From the NCBI GenBank assembly GCA_004014935.1, contig CP025321.1, positions 682,001-746,000 of the forward strand: DNA of 64,000 bases, written 5' to 3'. This DNA comes from Saccharomycopsis malanga (taxonomy: Eukaryota > Ascomycota > Saccharomycetes > Ascoideales > Saccharomycopsidaceae). A model generated the notes under the pieces. It was not told the origin of the DNA, did not search any database, and was given only the letters and a program-made list of their open reading frames with translations. The position numbers and the translations under genes are program-made. Positions 35,085 to 45,045 of this stretch are shown here, in pieces. Positions within the stretch are counted from its first letter, which is position 1. Each line of letters opens with the position of its first letter.

Positions 35085-35505
35085 TGCCCCACGAGGTTTC
35101 TTCAAATCAGAATGCCACTTGGGCGGTAGTTAAGCTAGGCCTTTGATTTTCAAACAAAGTGGTTTTGCCAACAAACAATAGAAACCTCACAGGAAAACAA
35201 GAATATCACAATATACAATATTTTGGTAGTGCTTTACGCTTCGTTGTAAACTTTTCGACCAACGTCATGGTACTCTTACAGTGTGTGTCAAAACAATTGC
35301 CTAAATCGGTTCCCGCAAGGAATAGAAAAAGTCGCGTGCTGTAAAGGACGGGTGGCGCTTGCATGTGAGTACGCTGTCAGTGAGTAACTCCACACTGGAA
35401 CCTTCCGCATTCGTTCAAGGTGTTCTACAGGACGCCGTTGACAGGGGCTGCAAGGATACATATATATTATTATACAGATACCTTGTAATTGTCGTTATAT
35501 ATGGC
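35085..35505. other. Promoter of the DUF4050 gene / 3' end of MTC5
   Basis: 421 bp with no supported gene. Short plus-strand ORFs here only overlap the neighbours' ends. Confidence 0.45.
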
Positions 35506-38500
35506 CTACAAGTGCTTGAGACACGAACATCCGCATCCACTAGGGCATTCTTCCTCTGTTCCTTGGTTCTGAGCTGTCTTCGTGCTCTTGAACCACATTT
35601 TTCCACACTTAACATGGAGCACATGATGACAGTTGTTACATAGTTGTATCCGTTGTTCCTTGACAGGCACTGAGCAAAAGTCGCATATGAGCGGTTTTTC
35701 ACTGTATGTCTCGAATGCGACGCGAAGCATGCGGTAGATGCTGCTACTGTCACTGTTAGGTAATGCACCCAGAGTAAAGTCTATAGGACGATATCTATAG
35801 TAATTATAATTGTATTTCAACATTTCAACCCGTTTCAACGGCAAGCCCCATGAAAGCAACATGTCACTGTAGATGTCACGGTATTTCCTCAACCGTGCCA
35901 TGAGTGAATTATCAAATAAATTACCGTATTGATAACTGTCCTCGGTATTCAAAAACGAGTCTGCCTTGAGCTCCACCTTGAAATCCGGAGCGTTAATAAC
36001 CGTGTAATCGCTATGGAACGGGGCTTCTTCCGAATACTGTGGTATGCTTTGTTTCCAAGCGCTATTGTCATGCATGCTGTAGAGGTCCATATCGATATTA
36101 CTTTCGTTGGTAAACGGCAAAATATTTTTTGAAAACGCATAATTGTCGTCATCGTCATTACTGAACCAATCATCATCGATGTTGTGCTGCACTTGGGATG
36201 TGGTTGTGCCTGCCATTTCAAACAAAACGCAGGACAACATAGCAAGCATTTGTATGTCGTAACGTCGCTCAAAATGTTCCAAAATGTTTTTCACCAACCA
36301 TTTATTGCCTAATAAATGCAATCCAAGTCCCCAATCATTTTTATGATAAAAGCGTTTTGTTTTGGAGCCTCGTTCACGATGATACTCACGCATCCTACTA
36401 TGGAAATCAAAATCTAGAATATCAGAATCAAGCTCTTTGCTCAAAACAAGAACTTTAACAATATCCCAAACATGAGAAATTTCCATCACATCTTCACTCA
36501 AGTCACCACCCGCGACAACCAACTCGCCAGCCGCGGTTGCATTATGCGCTGCAATGTCGTATGCAGTCTTGCCGCTGATGCGGTATGTTTCTGCAAGTTC
36601 CATCTTGGACGGTAAGATACTAGAAAAGTCCAATGTTGCTACCACATTTTTGATTCGCTTCAACTCACTGTTGTCATCGCTTTTTAGTCGCAACTGCTGT
36701 TGCTGCTGCGCCTGATAATTATGGAAACTGAGAGCGCCAGCAGCAAACGGATTACCAGAAGCAATCTGGTCATAGTAATCGTTGCCTTCTATCGAGTCAT
36801 CACTATCTTCTGACTCGTCGGACGTCATCTCACCATATAGATTGTTTGTAAATAAACTTTGTACTTGTGATGCCTTGAGCATTGACTTGCCCAACTTCAA
36901 TTCGTAGCGCTGCACCGGCTTGTCGTTAAAATAAAAGTCGGGTTTGAAAAACACGCCGTCTGTCTTCCGTTTGGATTTCGGTTTGCTGAAATATATAAGC
37001 TGACCATTCGGAGCCCACCTGGCGCCGCATGAGATCTCACCAGGTGTGTTGAAGTTGTCAGAAACCACATGTTTGCGCCCAAAATATATAGCCTCGTCAT
37101 CATGATCTGCTACTGCTGCCAAGAGTGCGTCTTTGGTTTCGAGGTCTGAAATGGCGTCCAAGCTGTCATATTCATCTACATCCAGCTCTTCCTCTTGATC
37201 GTCCTCATCTTCGTCCTGTTCTTCTTCTTCTTCTTCCTGTTCTTCTTCTTCTTTCTGCTTGTCTTCTATCTGCTGTCTCAATGTTTTGTTATCGGCCTTG
37301 GCAGCGCTCCCAGGCCTACCGTCATCAGAGCTTTCGGAAAGCACCTTGTCTTGCTGCAAAATAGCATCTAAATCAACCGGATGCCCGGTAAGAAACTGGA
37401 AAAGCGGGTCAAGACAAAACTTGTCCACACTGGCGCATTTCTGTGCAATATATTCAAGAAATTCTTTGATAGAATCACGTTCTTTCCTGTTGGTATCATG
37501 GTTTGATTCTACATAACACACAAGACTGGCTTTGAACGGATAATTTTTTGGGAAATGAAGTTTTATTCTTAGAAATATTGAATCTCTTTCTTCGTCTGCT
37601 TCGTCCTTATTGTCATTATTACTTGCGGCATCATCATTGCCTGTTTCTGCTGTACTGCTGTCGTTATTATCTGCAATTTCGTCACCATTTGGGCTTTCAA
37701 CATCATCACCATTACCAACATTGCTGTTATTCGTGGCTGCAACGGTTTCTTTGGTCTCCACAATGTTGACCTCAGAATTTATAGTTATATGTACAGGTTT
37801 ATCCTTTTCAGAACATATTAGCAATTCATCTAAATGAGATAACACAGAAGAATACAACGACACTGTAAGTTTACCCTCAGTAATAAAAATCTCCTCAAAC
37901 ATGACCTCAGGAAATTCGCGTACTCTTGACAAGCGCAATTCTTTGCCCAAATTATATGGATCTTGGAGATTCACCTGGCCCTCAATGGTCTCGTCTGTTC
38001 TCACCTTACTGATCCATTGCAAGTGGTTGTTGACATTGACCTCGTCGGTAAGCCAGTTGACGTCCGAAGTGAGAATGTTGGTGATTTTGCCATAATTTGT
38101 GCTGGAAGTTGCATTAGGTTCGTTACGGTACGTGCAATACTTGAAGTTTCTCAAGCTATTGGCTAGTTTAATATCTTTTTCTTGCAATGGGCCTTTGTAA
38201 TTGTAGTTTACCTTTTCATAAAACTCTTTTTCTGTTTTCCAGACTCGTAAATCCTTATCTTTGCCCCAAGTCACTAGCTGGAACTCATTGTTTCTGCCTT
38301 CTGTTTTAGGAAACCGCTTGCACCAAAGAAACTCGCACATTGGTTTCTGGTGGCCCTGGAACTCGTGCAATGGTTCAAGATTGGTGGTGGAGCCTTTTTC
38401 AGGGAGATCAATAATATGTAGACTATTGTTTCCACCGCGAAGCGGCATGATTCCCATTGCCCTTCCCATTGGCAAATACCGGGCTTTCAGAACAGGAAAG

Positions 38501-39249
38501 TCTGTATTGATCGAGAAGCTGAGGTCCAAAGAACCGGAAACATAATCCCATAATTTGACTGTGTGGTCGTTGGAACAACTGATAATCTCAGTTTCTTTAT
38601 TCTTGTTGAAATTTAGCCCATTGATCTTACCATCATGGGCTCGTATGCGGTGCAAGGGGGTGTTTCCAAACCGCGTATCCCAAATATTGAGCCACTCACC
38701 ATGGGCAGAAGCAAACACATATTCGTTCTTATGGTTCCACTTGATCTGCGATGCTCCTGTCTCCCAATCACAACATACATGGACCGGCTTGTGGGCACTG
38801 CTTCTGACATCCCATACAAAACAGTGGGCGTCAACAGAACACGTCGCTAGTATGTCAGGATGCTCATTGTGGAAATTGATGTCGGTGATCGCTCTTTCAT
38901 GACCATGCAATATGAATTCATGAGCATCTGAAGAGGACCTACTTAAATTCCAAATAATACCCTTTTGATTGGAAGACGAAATAACCCAATACGGCCTCTG
39001 TGGATGTGGCGACCATTGAACATCTGCCACCTCCCACGAGGTCAAATGCCGTAACCATCGTGGCGGTGAAAAAGGATTGTCCAAATCTATAATGTGTAGC
39101 CCACGACGTCCAGCCAAAGCAACATCTCGTCCCCAAGGACTCATCGCCATCGCCGTCACCGAACTGTCCACCGTCAACGTAATAGCATTGCCATACGTCC
39201 GCGAGTGCCATGGCGAGGCCGTCTTGTCAGAAGAATATATCGTTGTCAT
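35506..39249 (-). CDS. MTC5: SEA complex subunit Mtc5/Sea3 (WDR59 homologue)
   Basis: 1247 residues. The N-terminal ~350 residues form WD40 repeats (HGHERAITDINFH, CSVDAHCFVWDVRSS, RAHDGKINGLNFN, CSNDHTVKLWD). An RWD domain follows at about 428-620, starting LRLSRVREFPEVMFEEIFI and split by a long Asn/Asp insert. A very acidic stretch of Glu/Gln/Asp lies at about 665-690. The C-terminus is a RING-type zinc finger, CDFCSVPVKEQRIQLC with CNNCHHVLHVKC and GCGCSC. WD40 + RWD + RING is the signature of WDR59/Mtc5 rather than Rtc1/Sea2. The SEA (GATOR) complex sits on the vacuole and controls TORC1 through amino-acid signals. Confidence 0.92.
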   Translation of the reverse strand: MTTIYSSDKTASPWHSRTYGNAITLTVDSSVTAMAMSPWGRDVALAGRRGLHIIDLDNPFSPPRWLRHLTSWEVADVQWSPHPQRPYWVISSSNQKGIIWNLSRSSSDAHEFILHGHERAITDINFHNEHPDILATCSVDAHCFVWDVRSSAHKPVHVCCDWETGASQIKWNHKNEYVFASAHGEWLNIWDTRFGNTPLHRIRAHDGKINGLNFNKNKETEIISCSNDHTVKLWDYVSGSLDLSFSINTDFPVLKARYLPMGRAMGIMPLRGGNNSLHIIDLPEKGSTTNLEPLHEFQGHQKPMCEFLWCKRFPKTEGRNNEFQLVTWGKDKDLRVWKTEKEFYEKVNYNYKGPLQEKDIKLANSLRNFKYCTYRNEPNATSSTNYGKITNILTSDVNWLTDEVNVNNHLQWISKVRTDETIEGQVNLQDPYNLGKELRLSRVREFPEVMFEEIFITEGKLTVSLYSSVLSHLDELLICSEKDKPVHITINSEVNIVETKETVAATNNSNVGNGDDVESPNGDEIADNNDSSTAETGNDDAASNNDNKDEADEERDSIFLRIKLHFPKNYPFKASLVCYVESNHDTNRKERDSIKEFLEYIAQKCASVDKFCLDPLFQFLTGHPVDLDAILQQDKVLSESSDDGRPGSAAKADNKTLRQQIEDKQKEEEEQEEEEEEQDEDEDDQEEELDVDEYDSLDAISDLETKDALLAAVADHDDEAIYFGRKHVVSDNFNTPGEISCGARWAPNGQLIYFSKPKSKRKTDGVFFKPDFYFNDKPVQRYELKLGKSMLKASQVQSLFTNNLYGEMTSDESEDSDDSIEGNDYYDQIASGNPFAAGALSFHNYQAQQQQQLRLKSDDNSELKRIKNVVATLDFSSILPSKMELAETYRISGKTAYDIAAHNATAAGELVVAGGDLSEDVMEISHVWDIVKVLVLSKELDSDILDFDFHSRMREYHRERGSKTKRFYHKNDWGLGLHLLGNKWLVKNILEHFERRYDIQMLAMLSCVLFEMAGTTTSQVQHNIDDDWFSNDDDDNYAFSKNILPFTNESNIDMDLYSMHDNSAWKQSIPQYSEEAPFHSDYTVINAPDFKVELKADSFLNTEDSYQYGNLFDNSLMARLRKYRDIYSDMLLSWGLPLKRVEMLKYNYNYYRYRPIDFTLGALPNSDSSSIYRMLRVAFETYSEKPLICDFCSVPVKEQRIQLCNNCHHVLHVKCGKMWFKSTKTAQNQGTEEECPSGCGCSCLKHL

Positions 39250-39925
39250 TCTCTTTATATCATATTCTGTAGTCTGTCTATAATGGCAAGATCCAGCTAC
39301 CTGCTTGTATATTTGGTCAGTGTTTGTGTCTTTTTACTGATATATCAATCTATCCCGAGTGCTGTAAAATAGAGTCTCCATCTAATTAAGTGCTAGATGT
39401 TGTCCGCGCATCTCAACTTTTCATATAAAGCGGGTCGGGCAACTGAGACTATATCCTCAGACAGTAACGAGTTGTACATTATAAACAGCTGGTTCCCATG
39501 TTTTATAAGATTGGATTGGTGGACCAAAACTGTGTTATTGGAGTTCAACTTCAACGAATGTAAGGTTTTAACATTAATTAAAAATGTTAAAAGTGTCGGT
39601 TGAAGATTTTTTAGTACATCGTCTACTTCCGAATTATTCAAGTCTTGAAAAAGAACAGATTTTAGTTGTATAAGTTCTGTAATATACTCAGGTGTAATAA
39701 AATAAGTTGTGGTTCAAGTTTAGTCTACTGCCTACTTTTGATAACGCAGAAGAGTTGTCCTAGAAGCTGTAAACTTCAAATAGCTAATCCGTTATGTCTT
39801 ATGGAATTTGCAGATTCATAAAAGAGGTGTTAAAAACTTGCCCTGATGGGAAGCTTTGACATTTTTCTCAAAACCTATCAAAAAAGGGTATACTAAATCT
39901 TTTTCAATATGACAGTTTAAACTGT
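39250..39925. other. MTC5 upstream region
   Basis: 676 bp between the MTC5 ATG and repeat copy B. Two opposite-strand ORFs of about 70-80 codons overlap at 39393-39641 and neither looks coding. No other feature is recognised. Confidence 0.45.
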
Positions 39926-41400
39926 ATGGCTCAGTGGACCAGTGCTCTCATAGAAAAGAAAAAAGACCTAACAAGCACACGGGTTCGATTCCCCATAAAA
40001 GCACTTTTTACTCACTGCTTTTTACGATGCTTAACGTGAATTCACAGGCACGACTTAGGCAAAAGTCTAGTGCTTACTTTCAACCAATTGTGTGAAAAGA
40101 TTATGACCAACAGGACATGATTGGGTTTTCCCCACTGGGGTTTACCGAGTCCTCTTAGACATAGCGCGTATATACGAAACTGTTATGTACTGGGCTTGAA
40201 ATATAACATATGCCTATATGCAATGCCTTACTATTACCAAGTGGCCAAGTTGGTTGAGCCATCATGCGCCACCATGCCCCACGCAAACAAGTGTGACGTT
40301 CCTCACTTTGGTGTTTGGTACTCGATTCGCGCCCTTATCGTCTTGGTGTAATTATCCAACGTTTTATTGAATTAAATCTATGCTATACAAGTTGTTATGA
40401 TTTGAAAAGACATACAATAATATTTGAAAATTTTTCACTATAGTATAAAACTATTTATAATAAGAAACATCAGATTTTCGAATAATTATTATATATAACG
40501 GAAAATTGCCAAATATGTCAAAAAGTTGATTCTTTCAAGTCATATTCTAGTGTCTTTACAGCAGATTAAATTGTACAAAAATTGTATTTTCTACTCTTAA
40601 AAATATTAAGTTTTATGCAATGTACTTTGTTCTGGTATCTGGTTTTATAAATTTTTTTAAACTGAGAAAGAATCATTTTGTCGAAAATAGCACACAATTT
40701 GTTAGAAATCGTGTTTTTCACCTGTGAGAAACACTCCATTTATTTTTCAACGTTATTCATAGTTTCTAATGCTTTTTGATTTATTTTCAACTTCTCCAGG
40801 ATTTTAAAAAGCTTTTACTCCAAAGAACAGTCTATCTCAAGAGCTAAAAAAAATTGTTCACTAAAGGTTCTCAGAGAAACTTACAATTGATAATAATCAT
40901 TATATATTGTTAAACTAGCATATTTCCAATTAACGTACATATTGAATACTTTATAGGGATCGGTAAAGCGTAATATGCTTATCAATAAGCTTTATACTTC
41001 TCTTCAGGGAAGTCTCTTAGAAAAACTTTTATTCCTATTCAGCTTGAAGTTCTGAAGTTACACCTGGTTTAATGTTATTTTCACTTTAGTTTTTTGTTTT
41101 TCCGCTGTTCTAATTTCTGATTTGTTTTTTTACATTCTTATGGGAGTTGTACATTGATTGCAAATTGGTGATGAACTTTGACTATTTTTTTTTCTTTTGC
41201 CGAAAATTATAAGATTTCACACATACGGAACTCATATCCTGGGCTCGAAATATAAGATTGTTATTTTAAAAATTATAAGGGACTTGACGTTCAGCATCTT
41301 AAAAAGCAGCGAGTAGAAAGTAGCGAGTTGAAAGAGTTCGTGCTGGGAATTACCTAGAGCACTAACCACTGAGCCATCCGGCCCAATGAGTAAGCGTATA
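39926..41400 (+). repeat. Dispersed repeat, copy B, with inverted tRNA-like ends
   Basis: The longest copy of the family. The left end carries an exact tRNA A-box TGGCTCAGTGG (39927-39937) and a B-box GGTTCGATTCC (39982-39992), 44 bp apart. The right end carries the same A-box inverted (CCACTGAGCCA, 41366-41376) in GGCCGGATGGCTCAGTGG when read on the minus strand. Inside both ends lies a second matching block: TACTCACTGCTTTTTACGAT (40010) on the left and TACTCGCTGCTTTTTAAGAT when reading inward from the right (about 41300-41320). So the ends are imperfect inverted repeats of roughly 100 bp. There is no ORF of note. It could be a non-autonomous DNA element, a tRNA-derived fold-back repeat, or another class; no target-site duplication is clear. 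Confidence 0.75.
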
Positions 41401-41979
41401 ATAGGGCATTTCCTATAGTCTATAGATTGACACTATTGAGACTACCCACACACAAAGCTACAAAATCCATATCTTAAGTGGCATTTACTATGATATAAAT
41501 ACAAAAAAGAGAAATGTGATGAAAACGGGATAAAAAAAGTGATGACAGATCACGAAAGTGAGAAGTAAAAGACTTTAAAGTAATGGACGGGGGGCAAATG
41601 AATAAGTAACTTTTTTTTTTCGAAAAAAAAAAAAAAAATTTTTTGAAATGAAAAACTTGACCGTCACTACCTTGAAATCGAATATAATAAACAAGGAAAG
41701 CACGTTTAATGCTAGATATTGTCTTGCGACACGTTCGTGAAAAAGCCAAATATAAAACAACAAAAAAATGAGTATAATTCAACTAAACAAAAGCTACAAA
41801 GAACCGGTTAAAAAAGCCAAAGAAAGAAGCAGCGAGTGGGTTAAGTTTGCTCCTTGTAAAACTCTATTGGGATTCTAAGGCGATAAGAGAAAGAGAAAAA
41901 AATGCAAGGATATCTTGAAAAGAAAAATAGTACATGCAAAAGATTATGTCAGGATGTGTAACGTAACAACACGTTTTTA
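41401..41979. other. TIF4631 3' flank
   Basis: 579 bp of AT-rich sequence with an A/T homopolymer block at 41611-41645 (T10 followed by A15). No gene is supported. Confidence 0.5.
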
Positions 41980-44900
41980 TTAATTTGCATCCTCTGACTT
42001 TGGTTTCTCATCTTGGTTCTCTTTCTCGGGATTAGATTCATGGACAGCGCTGGTTTCTTTCTCCTCGGTGTCAGACTCGTCACTTTCGTCCTGTTCCTCG
42101 CCGTCATCGCCGACAAGGACATGAAACATGTTAGTTTTGCTGCTTCTTTCCTCGGAAGCTTGGTTATTGCTAGGAGGGTTAGGGTTACTAGGAGATCTTC
42201 TTGAGTTTTCTCTGGTGGAGGCAGCCAAGCTGGTGCTGGATTGTCTTGAGTTACGTTTGTTAAAGTTATTCATAGGACCCAAGGTTTTTTCCGAAGAGTT
42301 TCTAACAACACCAAAGTTCAGAATATCATTTTTAGAAACGGTTTGAACCTGATCCCATTTAGAGCCTTGGTTAGAGTCGTAATACCGTTTATTACTGCCA
42401 CCTCTCTTGTCGTTCTTTTTTCTTTCTTCCTCTTGTCTTTGTTTTCTGGCTTCTTGATGAATTTCAGCAATGGTTTGTGGACCTTTACTCAAACTCTTGT
42501 CGTTCCATTTTTTAGCTCTGAAATCCAACAAATCCATCAACTTGAACTTGATTCTGGAGGATATTGGCAATGTGACCAACACATTGATGCGCTCAAACAC
42601 ACTGTCCAACACAACCTTCGCCTTGGTAGGGTTAGGGTTTCTGTCAATGACAGGGCCCACGGTAGAAACCAACTGGGCCAAATTCTCCAAAGTATCTTCG
42701 GAAGGATCGGTCACGTTCTTGGATTGTCCGTTCAAACAGATGATCAAGACATGCTCGGACACCAAACCTAAAGCATACAATTCACCAATGAATCTGACCA
42801 AACCAAGACCTCTTCTCTTTGCAGCAGCTGCAATGTAATACTCGTCAGACATCATCTCGGCCTCCAAAGGCGTACCGTCTGCGTTTGTAGGCAACTTATC
42901 GGTCCAGCCCTTTTCGTATTCAATCTGACAACGTGTCAACAAACACTTCCGCACCAAAATACCGCCGGCTGCTGGAACGCCAGTCTTCTTGTCAAGCATG
43001 GTTTCGTCCTTCACTTCTTCTGGGAAGATCTTGACCATCTTGGCGCACAACTGAGCGTACATTGACGACCAATGTGGCTCGTCACAAGCTTTAGCAAACG
43101 TGAGTTCAAGCACCTGTTTCAATGTTTTTGCATCAGTCTCAAACTTGGATTGTTTGGCCACATTGATGATGTCATCACTGATGGAATCAAACATTTCTAA
43201 GGTCAACTTGTTAAGATACGATTTGGTCTTTCTTTTCACCTCTTCCTCGTCCATAAAGTCTGTACCATCTGGGTTTTTCTTGACTTCTGCGGTCTTGGCA
43301 CGGAGAGATCTAGGAACCCATCTAGTGGCCGACTTCTCCAATGGTTTAACAGGTTCTGCGTCCTTTTCAGTCTGATTGATTTTATTCTGAATATTGGCCA
43401 AGGCCTCTTCAATCTTACTGTCAGATTCCTTGGAATACTTCTTAGAATTGTTCCGTTTGGAATCAGAACGGTTTTCACCTCTTCTGCTGCCAGCACCACC
43501 ACCTCTTCTTCTGGAAGACTGTCTTGAACCAGCCTTGGAATCACCGCCAAAGTTTTTTCTGAGATTGGACTGCGATCTAAGATTGCCTCCAATGTTAGAG
43601 CCTCTGGAACCACCAATGTTGGAACCAGTGCCAAAGCCACTAGGAGAGTTTCTAAAGTTGGAAGCATTTCTCATAGAATTGCCCCTCTGGTTCTGCTCAG
43701 CAATACTGATCAAACTGCCATACTTCTCGTTCCACTCCTCGTCGACGTACAACTCCAAAGGCTTTTGGAATTGTATGAGGAAACCAGGATCATACTTGAC
43801 CTTGTGTGTCTTTTCGAAAACAGGCTTTAATTTCAGATCAGGACCTTGAAAATCGGCAGGATATGAAAATGTAAATGGATTAGAAATAGGAGTGGCTTTT
43901 TTGAGTGCATTGGTAAGATCAGTAAGAGAAAAGCCAGGGGCTGAGTGAGTTTCGGCTTCTTCAGCAGTTGCTTCAAAAACTGGTTCTTGAACTGGTTCAG
44001 GAGCTTCTTCAGTAGTTAGTTCAGTGGTTGCTTCTGGAGTTTCCCTAGGGGCTTCTTCAGGAACAGTTTTAGCAGCTTCTGGTTCAGATTCTGTTTCCTT
44101 TGTAACATCTTGTTGTTCTTCGGATTTTTCTTCGGATTTTTCTTCAGATTTTTCTACCGCTTTTTCTTCGGATTTCTTTTCTTCAACCTTTTCAACTGGT
44201 TTTTCCTTTTCTTCCTTTTCCTTTGCCTCGGCTTTAGCTTTCTCCTGTGCTCTTGCTTTTTCCTCGGCTTTAGCTCTAGCAATAGCCTGGATTCTAGCTT
44301 TGAACTCATTGACAGCATTATCACTTTGGACTTTTGCTGGAGACGTAACAACAGTAGCAGTCAAATTACTGTTATTAACCTTTGGCGTAGTGACATTTGA
44401 AGGAGTCTGGCTTTTGGAAGCCAAAGCAGACAAGCTGACATCTTCACCGTTAGAGTTCTTTATGGAAATCTTCCCTCCTACAGTGTTGGTCACTGGGCTT
44501 GCGTCTGCTTGCTTGTGAGGAGTTCCTGATACAGAACTGGCGGTGGAACCACGGTAATTTGCACCGTTTACACCGGCAACAGGCAACGCAGGAGATGCAA
44601 GGCCCGGAACAGGGGAAACAGGGCCCACAGGCTTGTTGTAGTTCAACAGATTCTTGTGGGCAACCGGCGATGCGCTGGCCGAATGGTTTTTCGCGTTTCT
44701 GGTGGAGTTTCTGTGGTTGTAGCTTGGCTGATTGGTATTGTAATAGCCGGTCTGGAACCCGTTGGGTCTGGCCTGGAACGGAACATTATTGTAGGCCTGG
44801 AACTCGGGATAAAAGTTGCCGTAGGGCGCATAGAGCGGGGCAGCAGGGTTCTGATAATACGCATAGGCCTGCTGGGAATAAAGAAAATTCATGGCCTGCT

Positions 44901-45045
44901 GTTGGCTGAAATCTGTTCTCGAGTTGGTGCTTGGACGTCTATGACTGTAGTTATTGCCCGCAGGGCTGTTGTTCGCCGCATTGCTGCTGCCGTGACTGCC
45001 ACCATGACCACCGCCATGGCTGTTGCCAGGATTATTGTTCGACAT
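41980..45045 (-). CDS. TIF4631: Translation initiation factor eIF4G (Tif4631)
   Basis: 1021 residues. The N-terminus is Asn/Gly/Ser/Tyr-rich and low in complexity, followed by a Lys/Glu coiled region (about 245-310). An eIF4E-binding-type motif KYDPGFLIQF lies at about 408. An Arg/Gly/Ser block (SRRRGGGAGSRRG) precedes the MIF4G domain (about 620-865), with KACDEPHWSSMYAQLCAKM and FIGELYALGLV. The C-terminus has a basic Asn/Ser-rich region and an acidic tail. eIF4G bridges the cap-binding protein, eIF4A and poly(A)-binding protein to recruit 40S subunits. One gene appears to cover both TIF4631/4632 roles as in many Candida species; that is inference. Its upstream region has CGGGTAA sites at 45342 and 45537. 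Confidence 0.95.
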   Translation of the reverse strand: MSNNNPGNSHGGGHGGSHGSSNAANNSPAGNNYSHRRPSTNSRTDFSQQQAMNFLYSQQAYAYYQNPAAPLYAPYGNFYPEFQAYNNVPFQARPNGFQTGYYNTNQPSYNHRNSTRNAKNHSASASPVAHKNLLNYNKPVGPVSPVPGLASPALPVAGVNGANYRGSTASSVSGTPHKQADASPVTNTVGGKISIKNSNGEDVSLSALASKSQTPSNVTTPKVNNSNLTATVVTSPAKVQSDNAVNEFKARIQAIARAKAEEKARAQEKAKAEAKEKEEKEKPVEKVEEKKSEEKAVEKSEEKSEEKSEEQQDVTKETESEPEAAKTVPEEAPRETPEATTELTTEEAPEPVQEPVFEATAEEAETHSAPGFSLTDLTNALKKATPISNPFTFSYPADFQGPDLKLKPVFEKTHKVKYDPGFLIQFQKPLELYVDEEWNEKYGSLISIAEQNQRGNSMRNASNFRNSPSGFGTGSNIGGSRGSNIGGNLRSQSNLRKNFGGDSKAGSRQSSRRRGGGAGSRRGENRSDSKRNNSKKYSKESDSKIEEALANIQNKINQTEKDAEPVKPLEKSATRWVPRSLRAKTAEVKKNPDGTDFMDEEEVKRKTKSYLNKLTLEMFDSISDDIINVAKQSKFETDAKTLKQVLELTFAKACDEPHWSSMYAQLCAKMVKIFPEEVKDETMLDKKTGVPAAGGILVRKCLLTRCQIEYEKGWTDKLPTNADGTPLEAEMMSDEYYIAAAAKRRGLGLVRFIGELYALGLVSEHVLIICLNGQSKNVTDPSEDTLENLAQLVSTVGPVIDRNPNPTKAKVVLDSVFERINVLVTLPISSRIKFKLMDLLDFRAKKWNDKSLSKGPQTIAEIHQEARKQRQEEERKKNDKRGGSNKRYYDSNQGSKWDQVQTVSKNDILNFGVVRNSSEKTLGPMNNFNKRNSRQSSTSLAASTRENSRRSPSNPNPPSNNQASEERSSKTNMFHVLVGDDGEEQDESDESDTEEKETSAVHESNPEKENQDEKPKSEDAN

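Noticed and set aside
39927-40000. A functional tRNA gene at the left end of copy B
   Set aside because: The A- and B-boxes fit, but I cannot pair a proper acceptor stem or an anticodon arm, and other copies lose the B-box. tRNA-like, not a tRNA.
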